A stretch of 64,000 nucleotides of DNA from the NCBI RefSeq assembly GCF_014205685.1, contig NZ_JACIIU010000009.1, forward strand, positions 1-64,000, given 5' to 3'. Position numbers and translations under genes: made by a program. Below, piece by piece: positions 51,090 to 60,011 of this stretch. Source of the stretch: Paenochrobactrum gallinarii. Lineage in GTDB: Bacteria > Pseudomonadota > Alphaproteobacteria > Rhizobiales > Rhizobiaceae. The notes under the pieces are model-generated. The model had not been told where the DNA came from and made no database searches. It saw only the letters and a list, made by a program, of their open reading frames with translations. Position 1 is the stretch's first letter. Each line of letters starts with the position of its first letter.

Positions 51090-52082
51090 ATGTATGCACA
51101 GCTCGTAACGTCTGAAGGCGCCAAAGACCGCACTGATATGAGCCCGGAGGAAATTGCGTTTCAGGAACGCATTGACCGTGGTGAAAAGATTGAACCAAAA
51201 GAATGGATGCCGGAAGGCTACCGCAAAACCCTGATCCGCCAGATCGGCCAGCACGCCCACAGTGAAATTGTCGGGCAGCTGCCGGAAGGCAACTGGATCA
51301 CCCGCGCACCGACACTGGAACGCAAAGCCATTTTGCTGGCCAAAGTGCAGGACGAAGCCGGTCACGGTCTTTATCTCTATTCAGCCGCAGAAACCCTCGG
51401 CGTTTCACGCGATGAATTGCTGGAACGTCTGCATGCAGGCAAGATGAAATATTCCTCCATCTTCAACTATCCAACCCTCAACTGGGCCGATATGGGCGCC
51501 GTAGGCTGGCTGGTTGATGGTGCGGCAATTATGAATCAGGTGCCGTTGCAGCGTACATCTTATGGGCCCTATAGCCGTGCGATGATCCGCATTTGTAAGG
51601 AAGAATCCTTCCATCAGCGTCAGGGCTATGCCGTAATGATGAAGATGGCTTCCGGTACACCGGATCAAAAGCGCATGGCGCAGGATGCCTTAAACCGTCT
51701 TTGGTATCCGGCACTGATGATGTTTGGTCCGTCGGATAAAGATTCCGTCCACTCCGTTCAGTCGATGGCGTGGAAAATTAAGATGAATACCAATGACGAG
51801 TTGCGTCAGAAATTCGTCGATCAGACCGTACCGCAGGCCGAATATTTAGGCCTGACCGTGCCGGATCCTGACCTGAAATGGAACGAGGAAAAAGGCGGTT
51901 ACGACTTTACCGAGCCAAATTGGGAAGAGTTTTTCAACGTCATTAACGGCAATGGCCCGTGCAATGCCGATCGTCTCGGTGCGCGCGTTAAAGCCTGGGA
52001 TGATGGTGCATGGTTCCGCGAAGCACTGGTTGCGCATGCGGAAAAAGTTGATGCACGCGCTGCACGTGTAGCCGCTGAATAA
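51090..52082 (+). CDS. paaA: Phenylacetyl-CoA 1,2-epoxidase catalytic subunit PaaA
   Basis: Di-iron oxygenase alpha subunit, 330 aa. Both carboxylate-bridged iron motifs are intact: ExxH in [12 protein letters not shown] and ExxH in [12 protein letters not shown]. Forms the epoxidase with PaaC and PaaB, electrons coming from PaaE. AGGAAGGA lies 10 nt before ATG 51090. A longer frame from 50832 overlaps paaJ and is rejected. Confidence 0.96.
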   Translation: MYAQLVTSEGAKDRTDMSPEEIAFQERIDRGEKIEPKEWMPEGYRKTLIRQIGQHAHSEIVGQLPEGNWITRAPTLERKAILLAKVQDEAGHGLYLYSAAETLGVSRDELLERLHAGKMKYSSIFNYPTLNWADMGAVGWLVDGAAIMNQVPLQRTSYGPYSRAMIRICKEESFHQRQGYAVMMKMASGTPDQKRMAQDALNRLWYPALMMFGPSDKDSVHSVQSMAWKIKMNTNDELRQKFVDQTVPQAEYLGLTVPDPDLKWNEEKGGYDFTEPNWEEFFNVINGNGPCNADRLGARVKAWDDGAWFREALVAHAEKVDARAARVAAE

Positions 52083-52138
52083 GCGGCACACAAGCCCTCA
52101 AAACGAATTCAAGTGCCACAAAGTCAAGGAACACACCC

Positions 52139-52423
52139 ATGTCAAAAGAATGGCCACTCTGGGAGATCTTCATTCGCGGTCAGCACGGCCTCAACCATCG
52201 TCATGTCGGCAGCCTTCATGCGCCCGACGCTGCAATGGCCATCAACAATGCCCGCGATGTTTACACCCGCCGCAATGAAGGCGTATCAATCTGGGCTGTG
52301 CGCTCTGATGATATTGTTGCTTCAAGCCCGTCGGACAAAGGCCCGCTTTTCGAGCCTTCCAACAGCAAAGTCTACCGCCATCCGACATTCTTCGATATTC
52401 CTGAAGAAGTGGGGAGCATGTAA
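52139..52423 (+). CDS. paaB: Phenylacetyl-CoA epoxidase subunit PaaB
   Basis: 94-aa small subunit that bridges PaaAC heterodimers. It begins with the typical WPLWEIFIRGQHGLNHRHVG and ends HPTFFDIPEEVGSM. Length and order (A-B-C-D-E) are standard. Its stop overlaps the paaC start by 1 bp (TAATG). Confidence 0.95.
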   Translation: MSKEWPLWEIFIRGQHGLNHRHVGSLHAPDAAMAINNARDVYTRRNEGVSIWAVRSDDIVASSPSDKGPLFEPSNSKVYRHPTFFDIPEEVGSM

Positions 52424-53265
52424 TGAGCGCAGCACACGGCAAAACAGCGCCGGTACGTGACCGCGCCAGACAGGAAGAGATCGTACGCAATGTGCGCCCT
52501 CTTGCTGAACCAAAAAATGATCCGCTTTTTGAAACATTGCTACGCATCGGTGACAATACGCTGATCCTTGGCCACCGTGTTTCAGAATGGTGCGGCCATT
52601 CACCGGCATTGGAAGAAGATATTGCGCTGGCAAACGTAGCGCTTGATCTGATCGGCCAGACACAGCTTTGGCTTGGTCTTGCCGGTGAAGTGGAAGGCAA
52701 GGGCCGCTCGGCCGATGATCTGGCTTTCTTGCGTGACGGCTGGGATTTCAAAAACCTGCTGATCGTTGAGCGTCCGAACGGTGATTTCGGTCACACATTG
52801 ATGCGCCAGTTTTTGTTTGATGCCTATCATCTGGAACTGTTGAAAGAGCTGAAGAAATCAACCGATCAGCGTATTGCTGATATTGCGGAAAAAGCAGCAA
52901 AAGAAGTTGCCTATCATCTGGAGCGCTCTTCTGATCTGGTTATCCGTCTGGGCGACGGAACAGCAACAAGCCACAAAATCATGCAGGATGCACTGGATGC
53001 ATTGTGGTCTTATACTGGCGAGATGTTCAGCAGCGATGACAGTGACAAACAAGTCGCTGAGCAAGGTTTGGCACCCGATCCGGCAGATTTGCGCGGGAAA
53101 TGGGAAGCTGTGATCCGCGCCGTGCTGAATGAAGCAACTCTGCGTATTCCGGATGGAAATTTTGCCCATCAAGGTGGCCGTCAGGGCGTACATACCGAGC
53201 ATTTGGGACATTTGCTGACCCAGATGCAATGGTTGCAGCGCGCTTATCCTGGCGCCAGCTGGTAA
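52423..53265 (+). CDS. paaC: Phenylacetyl-CoA epoxidase structural subunit PaaC
   Basis: Ferritin-like beta subunit, 280 aa, paired with PaaA but usually without a functional iron site. Recognised by LILGHRVSEWCGHSPALEEDI, ALDLIGQTQLWLGLAGEVEG and DFGHTLMRQFLFDAYHLELL. The N-terminus is longer than in E. coli (248 aa) by about 30 polar residues. Coupled to paaB. Confidence 0.95.
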   Translation: MSAAHGKTAPVRDRARQEEIVRNVRPLAEPKNDPLFETLLRIGDNTLILGHRVSEWCGHSPALEEDIALANVALDLIGQTQLWLGLAGEVEGKGRSADDLAFLRDGWDFKNLLIVERPNGDFGHTLMRQFLFDAYHLELLKELKKSTDQRIADIAEKAAKEVAYHLERSSDLVIRLGDGTATSHKIMQDALDALWSYTGEMFSSDDSDKQVAEQGLAPDPADLRGKWEAVIRAVLNEATLRIPDGNFAHQGGRQGVHTEHLGHLLTQMQWLQRAYPGASW

Positions 53266-53269
53266 GCCC

Positions 53270-53791
53270 ATGCAGAACGCTGCCCGTCCCTCCGTTGACG
53301 AAGTCTGGGGCTGGCTCGCCGAGGTTCCGGATCCCGAAATCCCGGTTATCAGCCTGACAGATCTCGGTATTATCCGTGATGTCGAATGGCAGGATAATGA
53401 ACTGGTCGTCACCGTCACACCCACTTATAGCGGCTGTCCGGCGACCAGTATCATTAATCTTGATATTGAAACGGCATTACGAGCCAAAGGCATTGAGCAA
53501 TTGCGGCTGGAGCGCCGCCTGTCTCCGGCATGGACAACAGACTGGCTGACCGCAGAAGCGCGTGAAAAACTTCGCGCATACGGCATCACGCCACCGGTTG
53601 ACGGCACCGCCGCTGACGGCGTTTTGCTTGACCGTGCGCGCAGCCTTTCCGGCGCCAATATGACGATCAGCTGCCCGCGCTGCTCATCAATCAATACCGA
53701 GAAGATCAGCCAATTCGGCTCCACGCCATGCAAGGCCAGCTATCGCTGCAAGGATTGTCTGGAGCCTTTCGATTATTTCAAATGCATCTGA
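53270..53791 (+). CDS. paaD: PaaD, MIP18-type maturation factor for the epoxidase
   Basis: 173-aa protein with an N-terminal MIP18/DUF59 domain (DPEIPVISLTDLGIIRDVEW; VTPTYSGCPATSIINLD) and a C-terminal zinc-ribbon-like half with four Cys in CPRCSS and CKDC (about residues 139-165). PaaD is needed for active PaaABCE, probably in Fe-S or iron assembly. Its last codons lie inside the first of the 29-bp repeats. Confidence 0.94.
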   Translation: MQNAARPSVDEVWGWLAEVPDPEIPVISLTDLGIIRDVEWQDNELVVTVTPTYSGCPATSIINLDIETALRAKGIEQLRLERRLSPAWTTDWLTAEAREKLRAYGITPPVDGTAADGVLLDRARSLSGANMTISCPRCSSINTEKISQFGSTPCKASYRCKDCLEPFDYFKCI

Positions 53792-53869
53792 AGATGCAAT
53801 CCGGTTTCAAGTGCATCAACAAGATGCAGCCAAGTTTAATTGCATCCTCAGATGCAGGTCGGTTTTAAG
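53783..53869 (+). repeat. Three 29-bp tandem repeats with embedded palindromes
   Basis: Units start at 53783, 53812 and 53841. Each opens with TGCATC, a 4- or 5-nt loop, and GATGCA, followed by a 12- or 13-nt tail resembling xxCCGGTTTxAAG. The first unit overlaps the paaD stop and the array ends 11 bp before paaE. It could act as a triple operator or as three short mRNA hairpins. It is not CRISPR, since there are no spacers. Confidence 0.75.
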
Positions 53870-53880
53870 AAAGACACCCA

Positions 53881-54957
53881 ATGGCACGCTTTCACACCCT
53901 TAAAGTCACCGATATTCAACGCGATACGCGTGATGCTGTCGTCCTGACACTGGCTCCGCGTGATGAAGATCGCGAGCACTTTAATTTCACCCAAGGCCAG
54001 TACCTGACCTTCCGCCGTGCTTTTGACGGGGAAGAACTGCGCCGCAGCTATTCGATCTGTGCCGGTGTTGATGACGGCGTATTGCAGGTCGGCATCAAGC
54101 GCGTGGACGGCGGTGCATTCAGCACATGGGCCAATGAAAATCTTCAAAAAGGCGACGAGATCGAAGCTATGCCGCCAATGGGGCGCTTCTTTGCGCCACT
54201 GGCTGCCGATCAGGCTAAGCAATATCTGGGCTTTGCTGCCGGTTCCGGCATCACGCCTTTGCTTTCCATCATCAAAACCACCTTGGCGCGTGAGCCACAT
54301 TCCCGCTTCACCTTGGTTTATGCCAATCGCCAGATCAGTTCGATCATGTTCCGCGAAGTGCTGGAAGACTTGAAAAACACCTATCTTGGCCGTTTTTCCG
54401 TTATTCACATCCTGCGTCAGGAAGGACAGGAAATTGACCTGTTTACCGGTCGTATTGATGAAGCGAAAATGAAAGATCTTTTCCGCGCATGGATTGACCC
54501 GAAAGCCATTGATACAGCTTTTATCTGTGGCCCAGAACCAATGATGCTGAGCGTTGCGGCAAGCCTGCGCGATCATGGTCTCAAAGACGAACAAATTAAA
54601 TTTGAACTATTTGCATCCGGTCAGCAAGGCCGCGCCAAACAGCGTACGGTTTCCAAACAAGCCGTTAATGATGGCGCAGGCGTACAGGCAACGCTTACCC
54701 TTGACGGCACCACACGCAATTTTGAAATGCAACGCAATGGCGAAACCATTCTGGATGCGGCGCTCGCAAATAATCTTGATGCGCCATATTCCTGCAAAGC
54801 CGGTGTTTGCTCGACATGCCGCTGTAAAGTGCTGGAAGGCGAAGTGGAAATGGCCGTCAACCACGCGCTGGAAGATTATGAAGTGCGTGCAGGTTATGTG
54901 CTTTCCTGTCAGGCTTCTGTGCTCAGCGACCGCGTTGTCGTAACTTACGACGAATAA
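53881..54957 (+). CDS. paaE: Phenylacetyl-CoA epoxidase reductase PaaE
   Basis: NAD(P)H-dependent reductase, 358 aa, feeding electrons to the PaaA di-iron site. The N-terminal FAD domain has RRSYSICAG and GRFFAPL. The NAD domain includes GFAAGSGITPLLSIIK and CGPEPMM. The C-terminal plant-type 2Fe-2S domain is in SCKAGVCSTCRCKV (Cx4Cx2C) with the fourth Cys in VLSCQAS. All parts are intact. The tandem repeats lie just upstream. Confidence 0.95.
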   Translation: MARFHTLKVTDIQRDTRDAVVLTLAPRDEDREHFNFTQGQYLTFRRAFDGEELRRSYSICAGVDDGVLQVGIKRVDGGAFSTWANENLQKGDEIEAMPPMGRFFAPLAADQAKQYLGFAAGSGITPLLSIIKTTLAREPHSRFTLVYANRQISSIMFREVLEDLKNTYLGRFSVIHILRQEGQEIDLFTGRIDEAKMKDLFRAWIDPKAIDTAFICGPEPMMLSVAASLRDHGLKDEQIKFELFASGQQGRAKQRTVSKQAVNDGAGVQATLTLDGTTRNFEMQRNGETILDAALANNLDAPYSCKAGVCSTCRCKVLEGEVEMAVNHALEDYEVRAGYVLSCQASVLSDRVVVTYDE

Positions 54958-54968
54958 AGGAACATGCC

Positions 54969-55721
54969 ATGACTGATCTGATGAATATCGAAGACTATCT
55001 GGCAAAAGGCGGTGTTTTGACCGCGCCAAACAATGTGCCGGCACGCTATCGCGGCGAATTGATGCGTATAATGTCGAGTTTCATCGACAGCGAATTGGCA
55101 GCCTCTGCCGGTTTTGCCTCGTCGATTAACTTTGCACCAGCCATCAAAGAGCGCATTGCTGCCAGCCGCATCACGCTTGAAAAAGCCGATCACGCCGAGC
55201 GTGTACTCAATATTATGGGCGATTTCGGCACTGACAAGCGCCGCTATCAATCCCAATATGATTGGGCCGCGCGCGTTGAACGCGACAGCGATTTAGGGCA
55301 GGTGCGCAAAGAAGGCGATATGCGCGTATCCGTCTTTCATTACCCGATCATCAGCTGGACTGATGCGGTGGTGATGAACGTGCTGCAAGGCTTGGCGACC
55401 AGTGTTTTGATGACCGAATTTACCCGCATTTCCTATGCGCCATTGGCTGAAGTTTTCCGCGAGATTGCCCCGCGCGAAATGCGTCATATGCAGCTTGGCC
55501 TTGAGGGTTTGACCGAAATCGTCACCACCGAAGAAGGCCGCGCAGAAGCGAAAAAGTCGGTTTCTTACTGGCTTCCTCGCGTGGCAGCCGGTTTTGGTGA
55601 TCCGAATTCTGATCGCTTTGAAATTTTAAGCCGCTTTGGCCTGCGCCATAGCTCCAACAAAGATTTACTGGCGCAATGGAATGCTGAATGCAGCAAAACG
55701 CTGGCAGCGCTTGGTCTTTGA
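54969..55721 (+). CDS. Additional PaaA/PaaC-related ferritin-like protein
   Basis: 250-aa protein of the phenylacetic acid catabolic (PaaA/PaaC) superfamily by fold and place, but distinct from both. Possible iron ligands are E42 (FIDSELA), H75 with D74 or E71 (LEKADHAERV), E150 (LMTEFTR) and an exact ExxH at E170-H173 (REMRHMQLGLEGL). The first ExxH of a classic di-iron site is changed to KADH. It lies 11 bp after paaE and before paaZ, so it is surely in the operon. Its role is unknown: it may be an alternative oxygenase subunit or an assembly factor. Confidence 0.8.
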   Translation: MTDLMNIEDYLAKGGVLTAPNNVPARYRGELMRIMSSFIDSELAASAGFASSINFAPAIKERIAASRITLEKADHAERVLNIMGDFGTDKRRYQSQYDWAARVERDSDLGQVRKEGDMRVSVFHYPIISWTDAVVMNVLQGLATSVLMTEFTRISYAPLAEVFREIAPREMRHMQLGLEGLTEIVTTEEGRAEAKKSVSYWLPRVAAGFGDPNSDRFEILSRFGLRHSSNKDLLAQWNAECSKTLAALGL

Positions 55722-55774
55722 TAAGGGCGCTTTAACAGCGCCCTGCCCCCATTAGAAATTTGGAAGGAAACGCA

Positions 55775-57847
55775 ATGAGCAATACGGCTGTTCAGCCTCG
55801 CCGCCTTGAAAGCTATGTTTATGGCAGCTGGGTCGCAGGCACAAAAGAAGGGCAAACGCTTCTCGATGCCGCAACAGGCGTACCGGTTGCACAGATCGAT
55901 TCAACCGGCATTAACTTTGCCGATGTTTTGGATTATGGCCGCAAAGTTGCAGCGCCAAAACTGCAAGCAATGACCTTCCACGAGCGCGCCCAGCTTCTTA
56001 AAGAGCTTGGCCAGCTGCTGATGGCACAAAAAGAGGAATTCTACACCGAGAGCCTGCATACCGGTGCGACGCGCCCTGACGCCTGGGTGGATATTGAAGG
56101 CGGTATCGGCACGATGCTGACCTTCTCATCAAAGGGTCGCCGTGAGCTGCCAAACACCCGAGTGCTCACTGAAGGTGATATTGAACCGCTTTCACGCGAT
56201 GGAAGCTTTTTAGGCCAGCATATTCTCACCCCGCTTCAGGGCGTGGCCGTGCATATCAATGCTTACAACTTCCCGATCTGGGGCATGTTGGAAAAAATCG
56301 CACCAACGCTCATTGCCGGTGTGCCTTGCATTGTTAAACCTGCCAGCCAGACCGCCTATCTGACCGAGCTGATGGTACGCCGCATTATCGAAAGCGGTAT
56401 TCTGCCGGAAGGTGCTTTGCAGCTGATCTGCGGTTCGGTCGGCAATATGCTTGACCATGTGACCGAGCAGGATGCGGTGACTTTCACTGGATCAGCCAAA
56501 GTTGGCCGTATGTTGAAAAATCATCCGGCAATTGTTGCAAACTCAACCCGCTTCACCATGGAAGCCGACAGTCTGAACGCCTCGATTTTGGGCGAAGATG
56601 CGGTTGCCGGCACGCCGGAATTTGATCTTTTCGTCAAGGAAGTCGCACGCGAAATGACTTCCAAGGCTGGGCAGAAATGCACCGCCATTCGCCGTGTTAT
56701 CGCACCGCGTGCGCAAGTTGATGCATTGATTGCTGCGCTGCGTGACCGTTTGGGCAAAACCGCCGTTGGCTTGCCGGGTGATGAAACCACCCGCATGGGC
56801 GCGCTTGCAAGCCTTGATCAGCGTGTGGAAGTGCGTGAACGCATTATCGAGCTGCAAAAAGGTGCCAGCATCGTTGCGGGCAATCCGGATCAGGTCAATG
56901 TCACTTCAGGTGATGCAGAAAAAGGCGCCTTCCTCAATCCGGTTCTGCTTTATGCTGACAAGCCGTTTGAAGCAGAAGCCATCCACGATGTGGAAGCCTT
57001 TGGCCCTGTATCAACTGTTATGGCTTATGATGATCTTGATGAAGCCATCGCGCTTGCACGCAAAGGCAAAGGCTCGCTCGTTTCATCCGTTTTCACCAAT
57101 GATCCCAAGACTGCCGAGAAAGCCGTTCTCGGTGTCGCTGCGTGGCATGGCCGTGTGATGATTGGCAATCGTGATACTGCCAAATCATCCACCGGCCATG
57201 GTTCACCGCTTGCCGGTCTTATTCATGGCGGGCCGGGTCGTGCAGGCGGCGGCGAAGAAATGGGCGGCATTCGTGGTGTTAAGCATTTCATGCAGCGCAC
57301 CGCTATTCAGGGCTCTCCTACCCTGCTTTCAGCGGTTACCGGACGCTGGATTGAAGGCGCACCAAGCTATCAGGGCGAACATCCGTTCCGCAAATCTTTG
57401 GCAGAACTTAAAATCGGCGATCAGCTGGTTACTGAAAAGCGCACCATCACTTTGGAAGATGTTGAGCATTTTGCTCATTTCACCGGTGATACTTTCTACG
57501 CGCATATGGATAGTGAAGCCGCCAAAGCCAATCCGTTCTTTGATGAACGCGTGGCACATGGCTATCTGATTGCAAGCTTTGCTGCCGGACTTTTCGTTCA
57601 TCCTGATGCAGGGCCGGTGCTTGCCAATTACGGCGTTGATAATCTGCGTTTCCTCGTGCCGGTTTATTTCGGCGATACTTTGCAGGTACGCCTCACCTGC
57701 AAGCAAATCAATCCGCGCATGAACAGCCAGCATGGCGAAGTGCGCTGGGATTGCCGCGTCACCAACCAGCGTGATGACGTTGTTGCGCAATATGATGTTC
57801 TCACCATGGTTGCCAAAACCTGGCCACTGGCCGCAACACCTGCATAA
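55775..57847 (+). CDS. paaZ: Oxepin-CoA hydrolase / semialdehyde dehydrogenase PaaZ
   Basis: Fused bifunctional enzyme, 690 aa. ATG 55775 follows GGAAGGAAACGCA; the frame start at 55760 is rejected. The N-terminal aldehyde dehydrogenase (about residues 1-520) has FTGSAKVGRM and catalytic Cys in KAGQKCTAIRR. The C-terminal MaoC-type hydratase (about 545-690) has FAHFTGDTFYAHMD and FFDERVAHGYLIAS. It opens the oxepin-CoA ring and oxidises the aldehyde product to 3-oxo-5,6-dehydrosuberyl-CoA. Last gene of the operon, followed by a terminator. Confidence 0.95.
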   Translation: MSNTAVQPRRLESYVYGSWVAGTKEGQTLLDAATGVPVAQIDSTGINFADVLDYGRKVAAPKLQAMTFHERAQLLKELGQLLMAQKEEFYTESLHTGATRPDAWVDIEGGIGTMLTFSSKGRRELPNTRVLTEGDIEPLSRDGSFLGQHILTPLQGVAVHINAYNFPIWGMLEKIAPTLIAGVPCIVKPASQTAYLTELMVRRIIESGILPEGALQLICGSVGNMLDHVTEQDAVTFTGSAKVGRMLKNHPAIVANSTRFTMEADSLNASILGEDAVAGTPEFDLFVKEVAREMTSKAGQKCTAIRRVIAPRAQVDALIAALRDRLGKTAVGLPGDETTRMGALASLDQRVEVRERIIELQKGASIVAGNPDQVNVTSGDAEKGAFLNPVLLYADKPFEAEAIHDVEAFGPVSTVMAYDDLDEAIALARKGKGSLVSSVFTNDPKTAEKAVLGVAAWHGRVMIGNRDTAKSSTGHGSPLAGLIHGGPGRAGGGEEMGGIRGVKHFMQRTAIQGSPTLLSAVTGRWIEGAPSYQGEHPFRKSLAELKIGDQLVTEKRTITLEDVEHFAHFTGDTFYAHMDSEAAKANPFFDERVAHGYLIASFAAGLFVHPDAGPVLANYGVDNLRFLVPVYFGDTLQVRLTCKQINPRMNSQHGEVRWDCRVTNQRDDVVAQYDVLTMVAKTWPLAATPA

Positions 57848-57853
57848 CAACAA

Positions 57854-57888
57854 AAAAGCGGAGCGCCTCCCACAAGCGCTCCGCTTTT
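57854..57888. terminator. Bidirectional terminator (paaZ / paaR)
   Basis: AAAAGCGGAGCGC / GCGCTCCGCTTTT, 13-bp perfect stem, between convergent operons. Confidence 0.9.
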
Positions 57889-57909
57889 ATCATTCAGCCA
57901 AATAAAAAA

Positions 57910-58509
57910 TTAACGTACGGCTTTGATGCCTTCCAAAATCAGCGTTGTCGCCACATCCGCATAATCTTCACGCGTGATCTTGCCGCCGTCTTTGAACCAC
58001 ATATAAACCCAGTTGATCATCCCAAACAGTGACATGGTAACGGGGGTAAGCAGCGGCCGCTCGGCATTGTCCAGATCAGGGTTAATCTCACGTAAAACTC
58101 TTGAGAACCGCTTAACAATACCGCGCTCAATCGTATAAATCTGCTGGCGTTTATCATCGGGCAAAGCCCATGCTGCATTCAGCTGCACTTTATGGGCGTT
58201 ATCCGCTCCCTTATAACATTCAAGCACAGTGCCAACCAATTGACGCAGACGTTTTTGCGGCGGCAATGTTTCGTCATCCGCCTCTTCAATCGCAGCAACA
58301 AGATCTTCCAAATGGGTGGAGATGATGGCAAAAATCAGCTCTTCTTTGCTGGGATAATAATGATAAAGTAAAGATTTGGACACACTGGCATGTTTGGCAA
58401 TCAGTGACATGGATGCTTTTTCCATCCCCACTTCTGCAAAAACTTCCGCGGCGCTCATCAGTAAACCACGTTGTTTTTCTTCAAAATCTGTGGCTCTGGT
58501 ACGAGACAT
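57910..58509 (-). CDS. paaR: TetR-family regulator PaaR
   Basis: 199-aa TetR repressor. HTH at about residues 28-60 (MSLIAKHASVSKSLLYHYYPSKEELI), then a ligand domain with a conserved WALP segment. TetR proteins at this place in proteobacterial paa clusters (PaaR) release DNA on binding phenylacetyl-CoA. GACC-x4-GGTC palindromes before paaJ and between paaG and paaN are its likely sites. The gene is preceded by hairpins that can mask its GGGGGG ribosome site. Last gene after paaK on the minus strand. Confidence 0.88.
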   Translation of the reverse strand: MSRTRATDFEEKQRGLLMSAAEVFAEVGMEKASMSLIAKHASVSKSLLYHYYPSKEELIFAIISTHLEDLVAAIEEADDETLPPQKRLRQLVGTVLECYKGADNAHKVQLNAAWALPDDKRQQIYTIERGIVKRFSRVLREINPDLDNAERPLLTPVTMSLFGMINWVYMWFKDGGKITREDYADVATTLILEGIKAVR

Positions 58510-58512
58510 ATT

Positions 58513-58577
58513 GCCCCCCTTATTCTTATAGTATCGTGCTTCATCAGCAAAAGATAAGGGGGCTAAAAGTGCCCCCT
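58513..58577 (-). promoter_or_regulatory. Alternative hairpins between paaK and paaR
   Basis: On the minus strand three segments occur in order: GGGGGC, GCCCCCTTAT, ATAAGGGGGGC. The middle one can pair with the first (terminator-like, loop ACTTTTA, then TTATCTTTT) or with the third, which includes the paaR ribosome site 4 nt before ATG 58509. The two folds exclude each other. Confidence 0.6.
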
Positions 58578-58640
58578 CATGCGATTATTAACTTTTCAAA
58601 TCAAATTAGCAAAGTTGACTTAGCTATATTAGCATGGCCA

Positions 58641-59951
58641 TTATTCAGCAGGGCGGTCATCCACAACGCGCTTGGCTTTGCCTTCAGAGCGCACCATTGA
58701 ATTCGGGTCTTTAACAACCACTTGTGCCGAAACGCCAACAACGCTTTTAATATGATGTGACAATTCACGAGCTGATTTAGCACGTGCATTCTCATCTGTC
58801 ATATCGGTTGTGCATTCTACATGAACAGTCATGCAATCCATACGACCAGTACGGGTCAGCTGGATCTGGAAATGCGGTGCAAGACCAGAGCATTTAAGAA
58901 CCTGTTCTTCGATCTGGGTCGGGAACACGTTTACACCACGCAGGATGATCATGTCATCACTACGGCCGGTGATTTTTTCAATGCGGCGCATCGAGCGGGC
59001 GGTGCCTGGCAAAATACGGGTCAAATCGCGGGTGCGATAACGAACCATCGGCAGCGCTTCTTTGGTAAGTGTCGTGAACACCAATTCACCGACCTGACCA
59101 TCAGGCAGCACTTCACCGGTCACCGGATCGATAATTTCTGGATAGAAATGATCTTCCCAAACATGAAGGCCATCTTTGGTTTCCACACATTCCATCGCCA
59201 CACCCGGCCCCATCACTTCGGAAAGGCCATAAATGTCAACCGCATGCATGTTGAATGCATCTTCGATTTCTTCACGCATGGAATTTGTCCATGGTTCTGC
59301 ACCGAAAATACCGATTTCCAACGAACTCTTACGCGGATCAAGACCCTGACGACGGAATTCATCGAGAATAGAGAGCATGTAGCTCGGTGTCACCATGATG
59401 ATGCGCGGACGGAAGTCATTGATCAGGGTTACCTGACGCTCAGTCTGACCGCCGGACATCGGAATAACCGTACAGCCCAAGCGCTCCGCACCGTAATGCG
59501 CGCCGATACCACCGGTAAACAGGCCATAACCATAAGCATTATGCAGCATATCGCCGGAACGGCCGCCACCGGCACGGATGGAACGGGCAATCAAATTCGC
59601 CCAGTTATCAATGTCGGACTGTGAATAGCCAACAACAGTCGGCTTGCCGGTTGTGCCGGATGAACCGTGAATACGCACAACCTTGTTCTGTGGCACAGCA
59701 AACATGCCGAACGGATAAGTGTCGCGCAGATCTTGTTTATAAGTAAACGGAAATTTGGAAATGTCAGAGAGTGTTTTCAACTCTTCCGGATGCACATCAG
59801 CTTCGATAAAACGCTTGCGGTAGAACGGGGAATTTTCATAGCAATGCTTCAATGAACGCTTCATGCGATGGAACTGCAACGCTTCGATTTCATCGCGTGA
59901 TGCAGTTTCAATAGGGTCAAGGATCTTGGGATCCGGTGCCATCGCTGTCAT
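58641..59951 (-). CDS. paaK: Phenylacetate-CoA ligase
   Basis: Activates phenylacetate to phenylacetyl-CoA with ATP; 436 aa. AMP-binding motif GSSGTTGKPTVVG, GLSEVMGPGVAMEC and the C-terminal domain hinge YRTRDLTRI are present. GGGAGG lies 5 nt before ATG 59951. Head of pathway; minus-strand unit paaG-paaI-paaK-paaR. Confidence 0.96.
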   Translation of the reverse strand: MTAMAPDPKILDPIETASRDEIEALQFHRMKRSLKHCYENSPFYRKRFIEADVHPEELKTLSDISKFPFTYKQDLRDTYPFGMFAVPQNKVVRIHGSSGTTGKPTVVGYSQSDIDNWANLIARSIRAGGGRSGDMLHNAYGYGLFTGGIGAHYGAERLGCTVIPMSGGQTERQVTLINDFRPRIIMVTPSYMLSILDEFRRQGLDPRKSSLEIGIFGAEPWTNSMREEIEDAFNMHAVDIYGLSEVMGPGVAMECVETKDGLHVWEDHFYPEIIDPVTGEVLPDGQVGELVFTTLTKEALPMVRYRTRDLTRILPGTARSMRRIEKITGRSDDMIILRGVNVFPTQIEEQVLKCSGLAPHFQIQLTRTGRMDCMTVHVECTTDMTDENARAKSARELSHHIKSVVGVSAQVVVKDPNSMVRSEGKAKRVVDDRPAE

Positions 59952-60011
59952 AATAACCTCCCTAGGGTAATAACTTGATGCGGTATCAGATGAGTGTCAC
60001 GTCAAAGACAT

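Noticed and set aside
53783-53856. GATGCA/TGCATC motifs as NsrR sites
   Set aside because: NsrR sites need GATGCA-N7-TGCATC; here the intervals are 13 nt or reversed in order, so the match fails.
53783-53869. 29-bp repeats as a CRISPR array
   Set aside because: Units abut each other with no spacers and no cas genes are near.
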